Assembly: GCF_015472005.1 (NCBI RefSeq)
Contig: NZ_BMAQ01000006.1
Coordinates: forward strand, 62,001 to 126,000
From: Insulibacter thermoxylanivorax
GTDB lineage: Bacteria; Bacillota; Bacilli; Paenibacillales; DA-C8
Reading direction: 5' to 3'
DNA length: 64,000 nucleotides
The first letter of the stretch is position 1. The number at the start of each line of letters is the position of its first letter. Both the position numbers and the translations under genes were made by a program. The notes under the pieces are model-generated. The model saw only the letters and a list, made by a program, of their open reading frames with translations, was not told the origin of the DNA and searched no databases. This document shows, piece by piece, positions 8,520 to 15,969 of this stretch.

Positions 8520-9023
8520 CCGATCCCAACCCCCGACAAGTCAAAATCATAAGCATGCGTGATATGTACAGGTATGATCGTGCCGATCTCGGCATGATCC
8601 GTCTTAACATATACCTCACCATCGATCTCCGGCGCATCATACTGTGTCCGGTCTATATAGACATCGCTGCGCCCATCATATTGCTCGATCATCACATCGA
8701 GGACTTGACCAACTTTACGGCTGTTGATCTCTCCCGCGATGGTTCTCTGCAGTTCCATAAGATAGGCTGCACGATATTCCTTCACCTCTACAGGCAGTTG
8801 ATCTGACAGTCTGGCCGCCGGTGTATCCTCTTCCTGCGAGTAGGTGAACACACCCAAGCGATCGAACTGCATCTCCTCAACAAACTCGCACAGCCGCTGG
8901 AAGTCCGCTTCCGTCTCCCCCGGGAAACCGACGATCAACGAAGTCCGATAAGCCCGACATGATCTCCGAATCGACGAGGTTCTTCTCACAACCAAGCGTT
9001 ACAACCTTTACTCGTTCAGTCAT
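8516..9023 (-). pseudogene. rimO: rimO remnant: internal deletion and frameshift
   Basis: RimO methylthiolates an aspartate of ribosomal protein S12 and is normally about 440 residues. Here the ATG at 9023 (AGGAGG nine bases upstream) encodes the correct start MTERVKVVTLGCEKNLVDSE, then near 8950-8945 the sequence jumps to RTSLIVGFPGETEADF, which belongs near residue 290 of the family. The jump is out of frame. About 270 residues, including the radical-SAM CxxxCxxC cluster, are missing. The C-terminal frame (8516 to 8995) keeps the TRAM domain and could be miscalled as a 159-residue protein from a weak internal start. Either a real deletion or an assembly error. Confidence 0.88.
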
Positions 9024-9109
9024 GGTTTCATTCCTCCTGTTTCCAAGTACGGATGTGATCTAAGTTCATATAGATGAGCCTAGATTTCACCGTCATTAAA
9101 TGGACAAAT

Positions 9110-9126
9110 GCCCCTAAACAAGGGGC
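9110..9126 (-). terminator. possible terminator hairpin after yajQ
   Basis: Five-bp GC stem GCCCC/GGGGC with seven-base loop, 127 bp past the yajQ stop, followed on the minus strand by ATTTGTCCATTT. The T-run is poor, so function is uncertain. Confidence 0.35.
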
Positions 9127-9252
9127 TTCCATGCCCCATAAACCTGAACGAACGTTTCCTGTCCTCAATCGTTTCATCCTCGACCATATTCAGCCTCGAC
9201 CGCCGCCAATACGACTCTTTATTACCAGCCAAAACCTCACAGATCCCTAGGA

Positions 9253-9741
9253 CTATCTCAGGTTAACAAACTGAACATCTACGGGCAGATCGGCTTCCCT
9301 GCACATCGCCATCACTCGCTGAAGATCGTCCTTGCTCTTGCCGGACACGCGAATCTGATCTCCTTGAATCTGACTTTTCACCTTCAGCTTAGAATCGCGG
9401 ATCATCGTGTTGATCACTTTCGCCGTTTCCTTGTCGATGCCTTGTTTGATCGTGATCGTCTGTCTTACCGTCCCGCCCGCAGCCGGCTCCATCTTGCCGT
9501 ATTCGAGGCTTTTCAAGGAGATCCCGCGTCTGACGAGCTTGGATTGTAAGACATCGATGACGGCATTCAGCTTGTATTCATCGTCGGATATGACGATGAC
9601 TTCGCTTTTCTCCTGCTTGATCTCACTCTTGCTTCCTCTAAAGTCATACCGGGTCTCAATCTCGCGCATCGCTTGATTGATCGCATTCGATAACTCCTGC
9701 AGATCCACCTTCGATACGATATCAAAAGAATATTCACTCAT
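9253..9741 (-). CDS. YajQ family nucleotide-binding protein
   Basis: 162-residue cytosolic protein of the UPF0234/YajQ family, two ferredoxin-like folds. Seen: the conserved opening [19 protein letters not shown], the [12 protein letters not shown] motif and the QITIK-like and [22 protein letters not shown] motifs. Members bind nucleic acids, and some bind cyclic di-GMP in Xanthomonas; role in Firmicutes is not established. The ATG has AAAGGAAG upstream, and the gene stands alone between a terminator on each side, with an extended -10 promoter at 9779-9787. Confidence 0.93.
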   Translation of the reverse strand: MSEYSFDIVSKVDLQELSNAINQAMREIETRYDFRGSKSEIKQEKSEVIVISDDEYKLNAVIDVLQSKLVRRGISLKSLEYGKMEPAAGGTVRQTITIKQGIDKETAKVINTMIRDSKLKVKSQIQGDQIRVSGKSKDDLQRVMAMCREADLPVDVQFVNLR

Positions 9742-9778
9742 CCGTGATCTTCCTTTCTTGATTAAAGTCCACGTACAA

Positions 9779-9787
9779 ATTATATCA
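9779..9787 (-). promoter_or_regulatory. extended -10 promoter of yajQ
   Basis: TGATATAAT on the minus strand matches an extended -10 (TGnTATAAT) 38 bases upstream of the yajQ ATG. No good -35 hexamer is present at 17-18 bases, consistent with extended -10 promoters. Confidence 0.55.
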
Positions 9788-9837
9788 AAAGTAATCCACT
9801 AAGGAAAAACCTGCACCATCTGCGGCCGCTTATTACA

Positions 9838-9872
9838 CAAAAAGAGACTGCTGCCGAAGGCAAACAGCCTCT
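9838..9872 (-). terminator. rho-independent terminator after rodZ
   Basis: Long stem (AGAGGCTG... paired with ...CAGTCTCT, 9872 to 9843) with a TTCG-like loop, followed on the minus strand by five T. It begins about 30 bases after the rodZ stop. Confidence 0.85.
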
Positions 9873-9902
9873 TGTTCAATGCGAAATCTTATTCCCGAGT
9901 CA

Positions 9903-10766
9903 TCATTCTGACTTCTCAAGCTGGATCATGACATGGAACGAACCTTCCCTTTCGCTCGGTTTGAATTCGATGCCGTTCACCGTCAACTTGATCGTCTTCG
10001 CAAAACCGAGATGAAAGTGGCCGACTTCCTCGAATTCATAATCCTTTGCCTCTCCCGGCTTCAACATTCCGGTATCGATCTGATTCTGCCTGTACCCGCC
10101 GTCATAAATGGCATACCAACAGTCATTGCTCTCCGACTCCATGCGAATGTGAAGTTTGTCGACATGCTTCAGAACATAAAGATCCGCCCCGTTTTCGGTG
10201 CCTACTTTGGCCAGCACCGGCTCAGGCTGAGGTTCGGGTTCCGGCTGAAGAGGAATGGCGGGATCAGCGGAGGTGTCAGGTTCTATAACATGATCGCCGA
10301 TGGTGCCGTCAGGATCTTCGGGCATCTCCTCTTTCTGAGTAATGGGGATATTCTCATCAATCTCGTTGCGAGGTTCGGCATTCTGATCAAGATAATAGTA
10401 GATGACGCCGACAACAACCGCAAGAAAACAGATGAAAACCAGCGTCGAAGCAAGCTTCGACCATTTCTCTGCGTTGATATTCTTGCGGCGGCGTGATTTT
10501 GTGTAGATCTCATTGTGGGTTTGGGAGTCGGGATCAGGCACCACATTGCGGTATAAGCGCATGACTTGCTCTGCATCAAGTCCTACGGTTTCAGCATAAC
10601 TCTTAATAAATGCTCGAACATAGAAAGTTCCTGGAAGTACCTTGAAATCCCCTTTTTCGATCGCTTCTAGATACCGCTTGCGGATCTTCGTGATGTTCTC
10701 GACATCTTCCAGCGTCATTCCTTTCTCAAGTCGAGCTTCTCGCAGCAAATCTCCTAACTCCTTCAC
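9903..10766 (-). CDS. rodZ: RodZ-like cell-shape protein (YmfM)
   Basis: 287-residue bitopic membrane protein. Seen: an N-terminal helix-turn-helix (about 3-70, LGDLLREARLEKGMTLEDVE) that in characterised RodZ binds MreB, a single membrane helix (about 106-126, LVFICFLAVVVGVIYYY), a Pro/Glu-rich linker (about 160-185), and a C-terminal DUF4115 domain. Start is GTG 10766 with GGAGGTG six bases away. The position upstream of pgsA, cinA and recA matches B. subtilis ymfM. A terminator follows it. Role in rod-shape maintenance is known for the family and inferred here. Confidence 0.92.
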   Translation of the reverse strand: MKELGDLLREARLEKGMTLEDVENITKIRKRYLEAIEKGDFKVLPGTFYVRAFIKSYAETVGLDAEQVMRLYRNVVPDPDSQTHNEIYTKSRRRKNINAEKWSKLASTLVFICFLAVVVGVIYYYLDQNAEPRNEIDENIPITQKEEMPEDPDGTIGDHVIEPDTSADPAIPLQPEPEPQPEPVLAKVGTENGADLYVLKHVDKLHIRMESESNDCWYAIYDGGYRQNQIDTGMLKPGEAKDYEFEEVGHFHLGFAKTIKLTVNGIEFKPSEREGSFHVMIQLEKSE

Positions 10767-10888
10767 ACTTTCACCTCCTAAAGCTCATATAATAGTTCAT
10801 TTCCGTGTAAGCCACGATCGATCTAGATATCGGTTCCAAGTTATGAAAGCTGACATCCCAGGGATGATACCAAGAAATTCTGCATCAT

Positions 10889-11131
10889 TCATCCGATAGA
10901 ACGATGTTCCCCTAGGATCTCCAGTCCTATCCGCTTCAGCGCTTCTATGTAAGGATCAACCGCACAGGATTGATCCGAATATTCATTCTTCAGGTTCAGA
11001 TCATAGAATCTGTGAACATTGAGATTCATAATCATAAGACCTATAAACTCATGCTTGCTATGAATCCAAAGAAGGATGATGGTTTGGGATAGTTTATGAT
11101 CATAGACCCGTACCAAAGTCTTAATTAACAC
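10889..11131 (-). CDS. uncertain small ORF, 80 residues
   Basis: The 482-bp rodZ-ymfJ gap is more AT-rich than its surroundings. A GTG at 11131, three bases after AAAGGTGA, opens an 80-residue frame with protein-like segments (TIILLWIHSKHEFIGLMIMN, VDPYIEALKRIGLEIL). I do not recognise it. In B. subtilis this position holds ymfK (DUF3388), to which this frame shows no resemblance that I can see. It could be a real small protein, a fragment of a lost gene, or chance. The rest of the gap shows nothing further. Confidence 0.3.
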   Translation of the reverse strand: MLIKTLVRVYDHKLSQTIILLWIHSKHEFIGLMIMNLNVHRFYDLNLKNEYSDQSCAVDPYIEALKRIGLEILGEHRSIG

Positions 11132-11213
11132 TCACCTTTATGAATGAGATTCTACAAAGTTCGTGGAATTCCTTCTCTAATCTACAAGAGGTTTAAAATT
11201 TCTAATAAAGGCA

Positions 11214-11236
11214 ATGCCTTCCGGAAAGGAAGGCAT
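11214..11236 (-). terminator. terminator after ymfJ
   Basis: Perfect 9-bp stem ATGCCTTCC/GGAAGGCAT with a five-base loop, directly past the ymfJ stop at 11249, followed on the minus strand by TGCCTTTATTAG. The T-run is interrupted. Confidence 0.6.
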
Positions 11237-11248
11237 CGCTGGACAAGC

Positions 11249-11500
11249 TTATTTCTGATCAACCAGCTTAACCATCAGCCTAGCAAGGGTTTTCCTTTCT
11301 TCCTCCGTACTGACATCCCACAGATCTTTGAGAAGGCGTTCCTCATTGTTCTGAGGGTCAACCTTCTTATCCAAAAATTCACCGATCTGGAAGGCGAGCT
11401 CTGAGATCGTCTCATCGCTCATGCCTACAGCTTGAGCTTGGTTCACTCGCTCTGCAAGGAAGGCCTTCCATTTCTCGAAGGTCTCAAGAACCGTATTCAT
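11249..11500 (-). CDS. ymfJ: DUF3243 family protein YmfJ
   Basis: 83-residue helical cytosolic protein matching the DUF3243 family (MNTVLETFEKWKAFLAERVNQA start, conserved KVDPQNNEERLLKDLW middle). Function unknown. The frame is open to 11551, but ATG 11500 has AAGGAGGT six bases upstream and matches family length. It follows ymfI in the same order as B. subtilis ymfI-ymfJ, with 131 bp between and a terminator behind. Confidence 0.9.
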   Translation of the reverse strand: MNTVLETFEKWKAFLAERVNQAQAVGMSDETISELAFQIGEFLDKKVDPQNNEERLLKDLWDVSTEEERKTLARLMVKLVDQK

Positions 11501-11631
11501 ACCAGTACCTCCTTGTACAAGAGTTTTGATGAACAGTCGTAATATTCGCAACTCTCGCCAAGAATATACCGGTATGCGTTGTTTTTTGGTGGTAAGCTGC
11601 AGAGACTGACCGTCTTAACTGCTTCCATCCC

Positions 11632-12381
11632 TTATGTTAACCATCCCCCGTTCGGACTGATGATCTGGCCGGTAATATAGCCCGATTCAGGCAAAGACAG
11701 AAAGTACACCAGTGCCGCAATTTCCTCTGGGCTCGCCAGGCGGCCGGCCGGAATCTCCTCCTTCAACGCCTCTAAGTCGTCGGTTTCCAGGTGCTGAAGC
11801 ATCGAGGTATCCACCGCCCCGGGCGCCACAGCATTCACCGTCACGCCCGACGGTGCAAGCTCCTTCGCTAAGGCCTTCGTGAAGGCATTCAACCCTCCCT
11901 TGGCCGTTGAATACAGAACTTCGCAGGACGCGCCGGTTAGTCCCCAGATAGAGGATACATTGATGATTCGGCCGTACCGCTTGCTTACCATCTCCGGCAT
12001 AAAAGCCTGCGTCATGAGGAAGACGCCTTTGAGATTGACGTTCATGACGTCATCCCATTCTTCTTCGGTTACATCGATCAGCATCCCGTAATGGGCGATG
12101 CCCGCATTGTTCACCAAGACGTCGGGCAGCATCCCGAGAGATTCCAGGTGTTGTTTCATCTGTACGATCTGCTGCTTTGATCTTAAATCCGCCGTCACCG
12201 TCACGGCCCGTGCACCGAGCTCTTCACATTGCCTGGCTGTTCGCTCAGCCTCCTCATGCGAGCGATTGTAATGGATGATGACATCCATCCCCTTGGCAGC
12301 GAAAGTTCGGGCGATGGCGGCTCCGATTCCCCTGCTCCCTCCTGTGACAAGTGCTGTATGATTCTTGCTGTGTTCAGCCAC
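11632..12381 (-). CDS. ymfI: short-chain dehydrogenase/reductase YmfI
   Basis: 249-residue classical SDR with a Rossmann fold. Seen: cofactor motif TGGSRGIG (about 14-21), NNAG (about 91-94), and the catalytic Ser with YSTAK (Tyr and Lys about 157-161). It resembles 3-oxoacyl-ACP reductases (FabG), and the Arg-rich loop after the glycine motif suggests NADPH, but substrate is not determinable. GTG 12381 start overlaps the end of ymfH by eight bases, so it is translated with the M16 peptidase pair. Confidence 0.9.
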   Translation of the reverse strand: MAEHSKNHTALVTGGSRGIGAAIARTFAAKGMDVIIHYNRSHEEAERTARQCEELGARAVTVTADLRSKQQIVQMKQHLESLGMLPDVLVNNAGIAHYGMLIDVTEEEWDDVMNVNLKGVFLMTQAFMPEMVSKRYGRIINVSSIWGLTGASCEVLYSTAKGGLNAFTKALAKELAPSGVTVNAVAPGAVDTSMLQHLETDDLEALKEEIPAGRLASPEEIAALVYFLSLPESGYITGQIISPNGGWLT

Positions 12382-13663
12382 GTGTTTCCCCGCTTGTCAC
12401 GATCGATACGGACATCCGATTCACAGCGAAGTGTTCCCGGATGCGCTTATTCACTTCATCAACGGTCAGGGCTTCATAGGTTGGGAGCAGTTGGAACCAA
12501 TCGATGCCGCGGTATTTGTACTTCGTATATTCACTGACGATCGCCTCCGGCGAGTTCATCGAGCGCAGAAGCACGCCGATCCGCTTCCGCTTGCTGCGCT
12601 CGAAGGACGGCTCATCAACGCCTCGCTCGATATATCTTTGGATAAACTCCAGAATGCGTGTCGTCAGGCGGTCCGGATCCTTCGTATCGCCGCCGACTGC
12701 CGAATAGGCGAAGTCCGGATACAGATTAAACTCATGTCCAAAGTTATCCGTGATCAACCCTTCGTCATACAGTGTTTGATAACATTCGGAACTCGGACTG
12801 AACAGCACATCGAGCATCACGCGGCTTGCCGCTTCCGTCTTAAGCGGATCTTTGTTCGCTATACTGTTTACTTCTTTGAAGCCGATGAGGCACTTCGGCA
12901 AAGCAACAGGCAGCTGCGTGACCCTTCTGCTTTCAAGAACTTCTTCCGGTTCCGCTTCATAGAATCGCTTGATCCCGCCTTGCGGAGCAAAGGATTTCGC
13001 CGCTTGGTTGTCGCGGACCAGCTTGGCGATACGCTGTGGATCGACGCCGCCCGCAACGAAGACCATCATATTGCTCGGATGATAGAAGGCCTTGTGGCAT
13101 GCAAGCAGCGTGTCGCGGTCGATCTGGCTGATCGATTCGATCGTTCCCGCGATATCGATGCGCACGGGGTGTTTCTGAAACAGCGCTTCGACCAATCCAT
13201 AGTATAGACGCCAGTCCGGATGATCCTGGTACATCTTGATCTCTTGGCCGATGATGCCTTTCTCCTTATTCACGCTCTCCTCGGAAAAATACGGCCGCTG
13301 TACAAAATCAAGCAGCGTCTCCAGATTCTCTTCCACATGACTGGTTGCAGAAAACAGATAAGTCGTACGGTCAAAACTGGTGAAGGCATTCGCCGACGCC
13401 CCGCGTGAAGAAAACTTCGCGAACACATCGCCGTCCGGCTCTTCGAACATCTTGTGCTCCAGGAAATGCGCGACCCCGTCCGGCACGCGGATCGGTTCCC
13501 CGCCTTCCACCTGAAAATGGTTGTCGATCGATCCGTATCGCGTCGTAAATGTCGCATACGTCTTGCTGAAACCTTGTTTAGGGAGCACGTACAGTTCTAA
13601 GCCGTTGTCAAGCTGCTCAACATACAGTGTCTCGCGAACCGCTTCATAGTGAATCTGTTTCAT
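12374..13663 (-). CDS. ymfH: M16 family zinc peptidase YmfH
   Basis: 429-residue M16 (insulinase-like) protein with an intact inverted zinc motif HFLEHKMF (HxxEH, about residues 67-71) and downstream Glu in KEKGIIGQEIKMYQDHPDW. It is thus the catalytic member of the YmfF-YmfH pair. ATG at 13663 has GGGAGG seven bases upstream and overlaps the ymfF stop by four bases. Pairing of an active with an inactive M16 subunit is known for this superfamily; substrate is unknown. Confidence 0.92.
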   Translation of the reverse strand: MKQIHYEAVRETLYVEQLDNGLELYVLPKQGFSKTYATFTTRYGSIDNHFQVEGGEPIRVPDGVAHFLEHKMFEEPDGDVFAKFSSRGASANAFTSFDRTTYLFSATSHVEENLETLLDFVQRPYFSEESVNKEKGIIGQEIKMYQDHPDWRLYYGLVEALFQKHPVRIDIAGTIESISQIDRDTLLACHKAFYHPSNMMVFVAGGVDPQRIAKLVRDNQAAKSFAPQGGIKRFYEAEPEEVLESRRVTQLPVALPKCLIGFKEVNSIANKDPLKTEAASRVMLDVLFSPSSECYQTLYDEGLITDNFGHEFNLYPDFAYSAVGGDTKDPDRLTTRILEFIQRYIERGVDEPSFERSKRKRIGVLLRSMNSPEAIVSEYTKYKYRGIDWFQLLPTYEALTVDEVNKRIREHFAVNRMSVSIVTSGETRG

Positions 13664-14949
13664 TGCCCTGCCTCCCCGCCTTCATCGTTGCGTAAGAAAT
13701 AGACGGTATCGAGTTCGACTTGCTTCGCAATCTCGACAACCGCCGCCGCATCCGCCGCCTGAATCTGATCGATCAACTCCTGTTTGCTGCGGGTTCTGCC
13801 GGATAACACCGTGTTAAAATGATACCCGATTTGCTCAAAAGCAGAATCATTCATCTCATGCAGAGTATTGATGATCATCGCCTTTGTTTTGTCCAATTCA
13901 TCCTCTTCGAAACGCCCCTGCTTCAGATCCTCCAGCTGCTGACGGATGATCGCCTCTGCCTTCTCCTTATTCGCGATCTCGATCCCCGTCTGGATCGTCA
14001 AGATCCCTTTATGTCCGTCATAACGAGAAGAAGCATAATAAGCAAGGCTTTCTTTCTCCCGCACATGGATGAATAACTTGGAATGCGGATATCCGCCAAG
14101 GAGACCGTTATAAAGAAGGGCAGCCGGATAGGCATCGTCCCCGTATGTCACATAAGCACGCAGCCCCATGTTCAGTTTGCCCTGATTCACATCAAGCCGC
14201 TCGATTACTTCGCGGGGTTCGACCGCCTGGATTCTATCCCTCACCGGTTCATAGACAGAGAGCTTCGAGCGTTCCAGATCAAACTCCCTGCGGATAAGAG
14301 GTTCAACATCTTCCAAGGTCGTATTGCCTACGATATAGATATCGAAACAAGCTTGATCTAACAGCCTGCGGTAAGCATCATACAGCTGAGAAGCATCGAT
14401 GCCATCCAGGTCATCGGCTATTCCAAGCGGCGATAAGCGATAGGGTTCATCCTTGCACATCTCCGCAATGCAGCGTTCCGCCGCATATTGAATCTTGTTG
14501 TTAACGATAGATGCAATCCGCTTGCGCAGCGTTTCCTTCTCAGCGCGCACATAGGATTCCTTGAATTTGCCGTCTTCAAGCACCGGGCGCAGCAAGGTAT
14601 CCGCCATGAACTGGATGGCTTCCTGCAGCAGCGAATTCGATTCACTGCTGAGATAAGTGTCATCTACGATGTCCATGCGCAGGATGACGATCTGGTAGTT
14701 CCCCCGCTTCACGATATCGAAATTGAAGCCCGCGCCGTACAAGTCATCGAGCCGTTCACGAAACTGCTTCGTTTCCGGGAAGTTCACATTCCCCCGCCGG
14801 AGAACATAAGGAATAAGCGCCGTCGTCGTCACCGTATCCTCATTCAAAGGAACCCCCATGTAGACTGCAAGGGAATAGGTTTTGAACTGTTTCGACGGCA
14901 GCACGTGCAGACGCATGTGATTGACTTCAGCGCTGGCGAATGTTGGCAT
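13660..14949 (-). CDS. ymfF: M16 family protein YmfF, non-catalytic
   Basis: 429-residue M16-like protein that lacks the HxxEH zinc motif; the corresponding region reads TTTALIPYVLRRGNVNFPE. It keeps the C-terminal motif HSKLFIHVREKESLAYYASS used to close on substrate. It probably forms a heterodimer with YmfH. The frame is open to 14982, but ATG 14949 has GGAGGAG six bases away; the earlier ATG at 14967 would itself contain that site. First gene of a ymfF-ymfH-ymfI cluster. Confidence 0.9.
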   Translation of the reverse strand: MPTFASAEVNHMRLHVLPSKQFKTYSLAVYMGVPLNEDTVTTTALIPYVLRRGNVNFPETKQFRERLDDLYGAGFNFDIVKRGNYQIVILRMDIVDDTYLSSESNSLLQEAIQFMADTLLRPVLEDGKFKESYVRAEKETLRKRIASIVNNKIQYAAERCIAEMCKDEPYRLSPLGIADDLDGIDASQLYDAYRRLLDQACFDIYIVGNTTLEDVEPLIRREFDLERSKLSVYEPVRDRIQAVEPREVIERLDVNQGKLNMGLRAYVTYGDDAYPAALLYNGLLGGYPHSKLFIHVREKESLAYYASSRYDGHKGILTIQTGIEIANKEKAEAIIRQQLEDLKQGRFEEDELDKTKAMIINTLHEMNDSAFEQIGYHFNTVLSGRTRSKQELIDQIQAADAAAVVEIAKQVELDTVYFLRNDEGGEAGQ

Positions 14950-14984
14950 AGAGATCTCCTCCATTAACTTCCATTCTAACATAC

Positions 14985-15026
14985 AAAAAAACGAATACCA
15001 CCCTGCTTATGAGAGTCATATTCGCT
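14985..15026 (-). terminator. rho-independent terminator after sleB
   Basis: Eight-bp outer stem AGCGAATA/TATTCGTT (one G-T pair) enclosing a 21-base loop, followed on the minus strand by seven T, about 80 bases past the sleB stop. Confidence 0.75.
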
Positions 15027-15102
15027 TAGACCGGATTCCATACGAAAAAGTTTCTTGGCTCTAGATGGCTAGAACTTATCCTGAACTTATCCTGAACTCT
15101 GC

Positions 15103-15873
15103 TCACATACAGAAGATATGTTTGCCGATGCGCTTCACTTGCGGCCGGGACCAGATCCAAGCAGAGGTAGCGGTATCCGGATTAAAATAATAAACACAGC
15201 CGCCCGTCGGATCCCATCCGTTCAGCGCATCGCGCACCGCTTTCATCGCCTTTTCATCCGGCGTCAGCCAGATCTGCCCGTCGGCCACGGCGGTGAAAGC
15301 CCGCGGTTCGAAGATCACGCCGTAGATGGTATTCGGGAAATTGCTGGATTTAAGCCGGTTCAAGATCACAGCCGCGACGGCAACTTGACCTTCATAAGGC
15401 TCTCCCCGCGCCTCTCCGTAGACGGCATTCGCCATATAGCGCAGATCCGTCTCCGATAATCCAAGATGGCTCGAAGCGGTCATATTCAAGCTGCTTTGGT
15501 TCCCTTGCTGGGCAGACTTCGGCGGCGAAGCTGCATCATCCTGCCCAGGGCGCCAGGCTTTGGTCGCCTCCCACAGCTTCAACTTCGTCTTGCTGCCCGC
15601 GATCCCGTCAACTTTCATGCCGAAGGCGCTTTGGAAATGCTTGACCGACTGCAAGGTTTTATACCCGAAGATGCCGTCTACTTCTCCATGATAATAGCCG
15701 AGGTATTTGAGCCGGCCTTGCAGTTCACGCACATCACTGCCCGTGGAGCCGTACTTTATCGTCGCTTTGCTGAAGGTCGTCTCCGTCCGCCACAGATCGT
15801 AGAGGTTAAGTCCGCCTGCTGTGCACAATATGAAACTGATCAGGACCACGATAAGTCGTGTTCTATTATGCAT
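15103..15873 (-). CDS. sleB: spore cortex-lytic enzyme SleB
   Basis: 256-residue exported germination hydrolase. Seen: an N-terminal hydrophobic export segment (about 6-24), a peptidoglycan-binding domain (about 38-105, GSTGSDVRELQGRLKYLGYY), a low-complexity linker, and a SleB/CwlJ hydrolase domain (about 145-256, MANAVYGEARGEPYEGQVAVAAVILNR region) whose Glu in GEARGEP is the likely catalytic acid. It cleaves muramic-lactam-containing spore cortex. ATG 15873 has GGGAGG 12 bases upstream, longer than ideal. Unlike B. subtilis, it lies just after ftsK/spoIIIE, and ypeB is not beside it. Confidence 0.92.
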   Translation of the reverse strand: MHNRTRLIVVLISFILCTAGGLNLYDLWRTETTFSKATIKYGSTGSDVRELQGRLKYLGYYHGEVDGIFGYKTLQSVKHFQSAFGMKVDGIAGSKTKLKLWEATKAWRPGQDDAASPPKSAQQGNQSSLNMTASSHLGLSETDLRYMANAVYGEARGEPYEGQVAVAAVILNRLKSSNFPNTIYGVIFEPRAFTAVADGQIWLTPDEKAMKAVRDALNGWDPTGGCVYYFNPDTATSAWIWSRPQVKRIGKHIFCM

Positions 15874-15969
15874 GAGCGCTAACAGCCTCCCTTATCTCAT
15901 CGAAACGATTGAGTTTAGTATGAGACAAGGGCCGAACTGCTATTCACTATTGAAGATTCACTAGTTATA

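Noticed and set aside
8516-8995. Functional 159-residue TRAM-domain protein
   Set aside because: Its N-terminal residues (VVRRTSSIRRSCRAY) are the frame-shifted reading of the RimO start, so it is a remnant rather than a gene.
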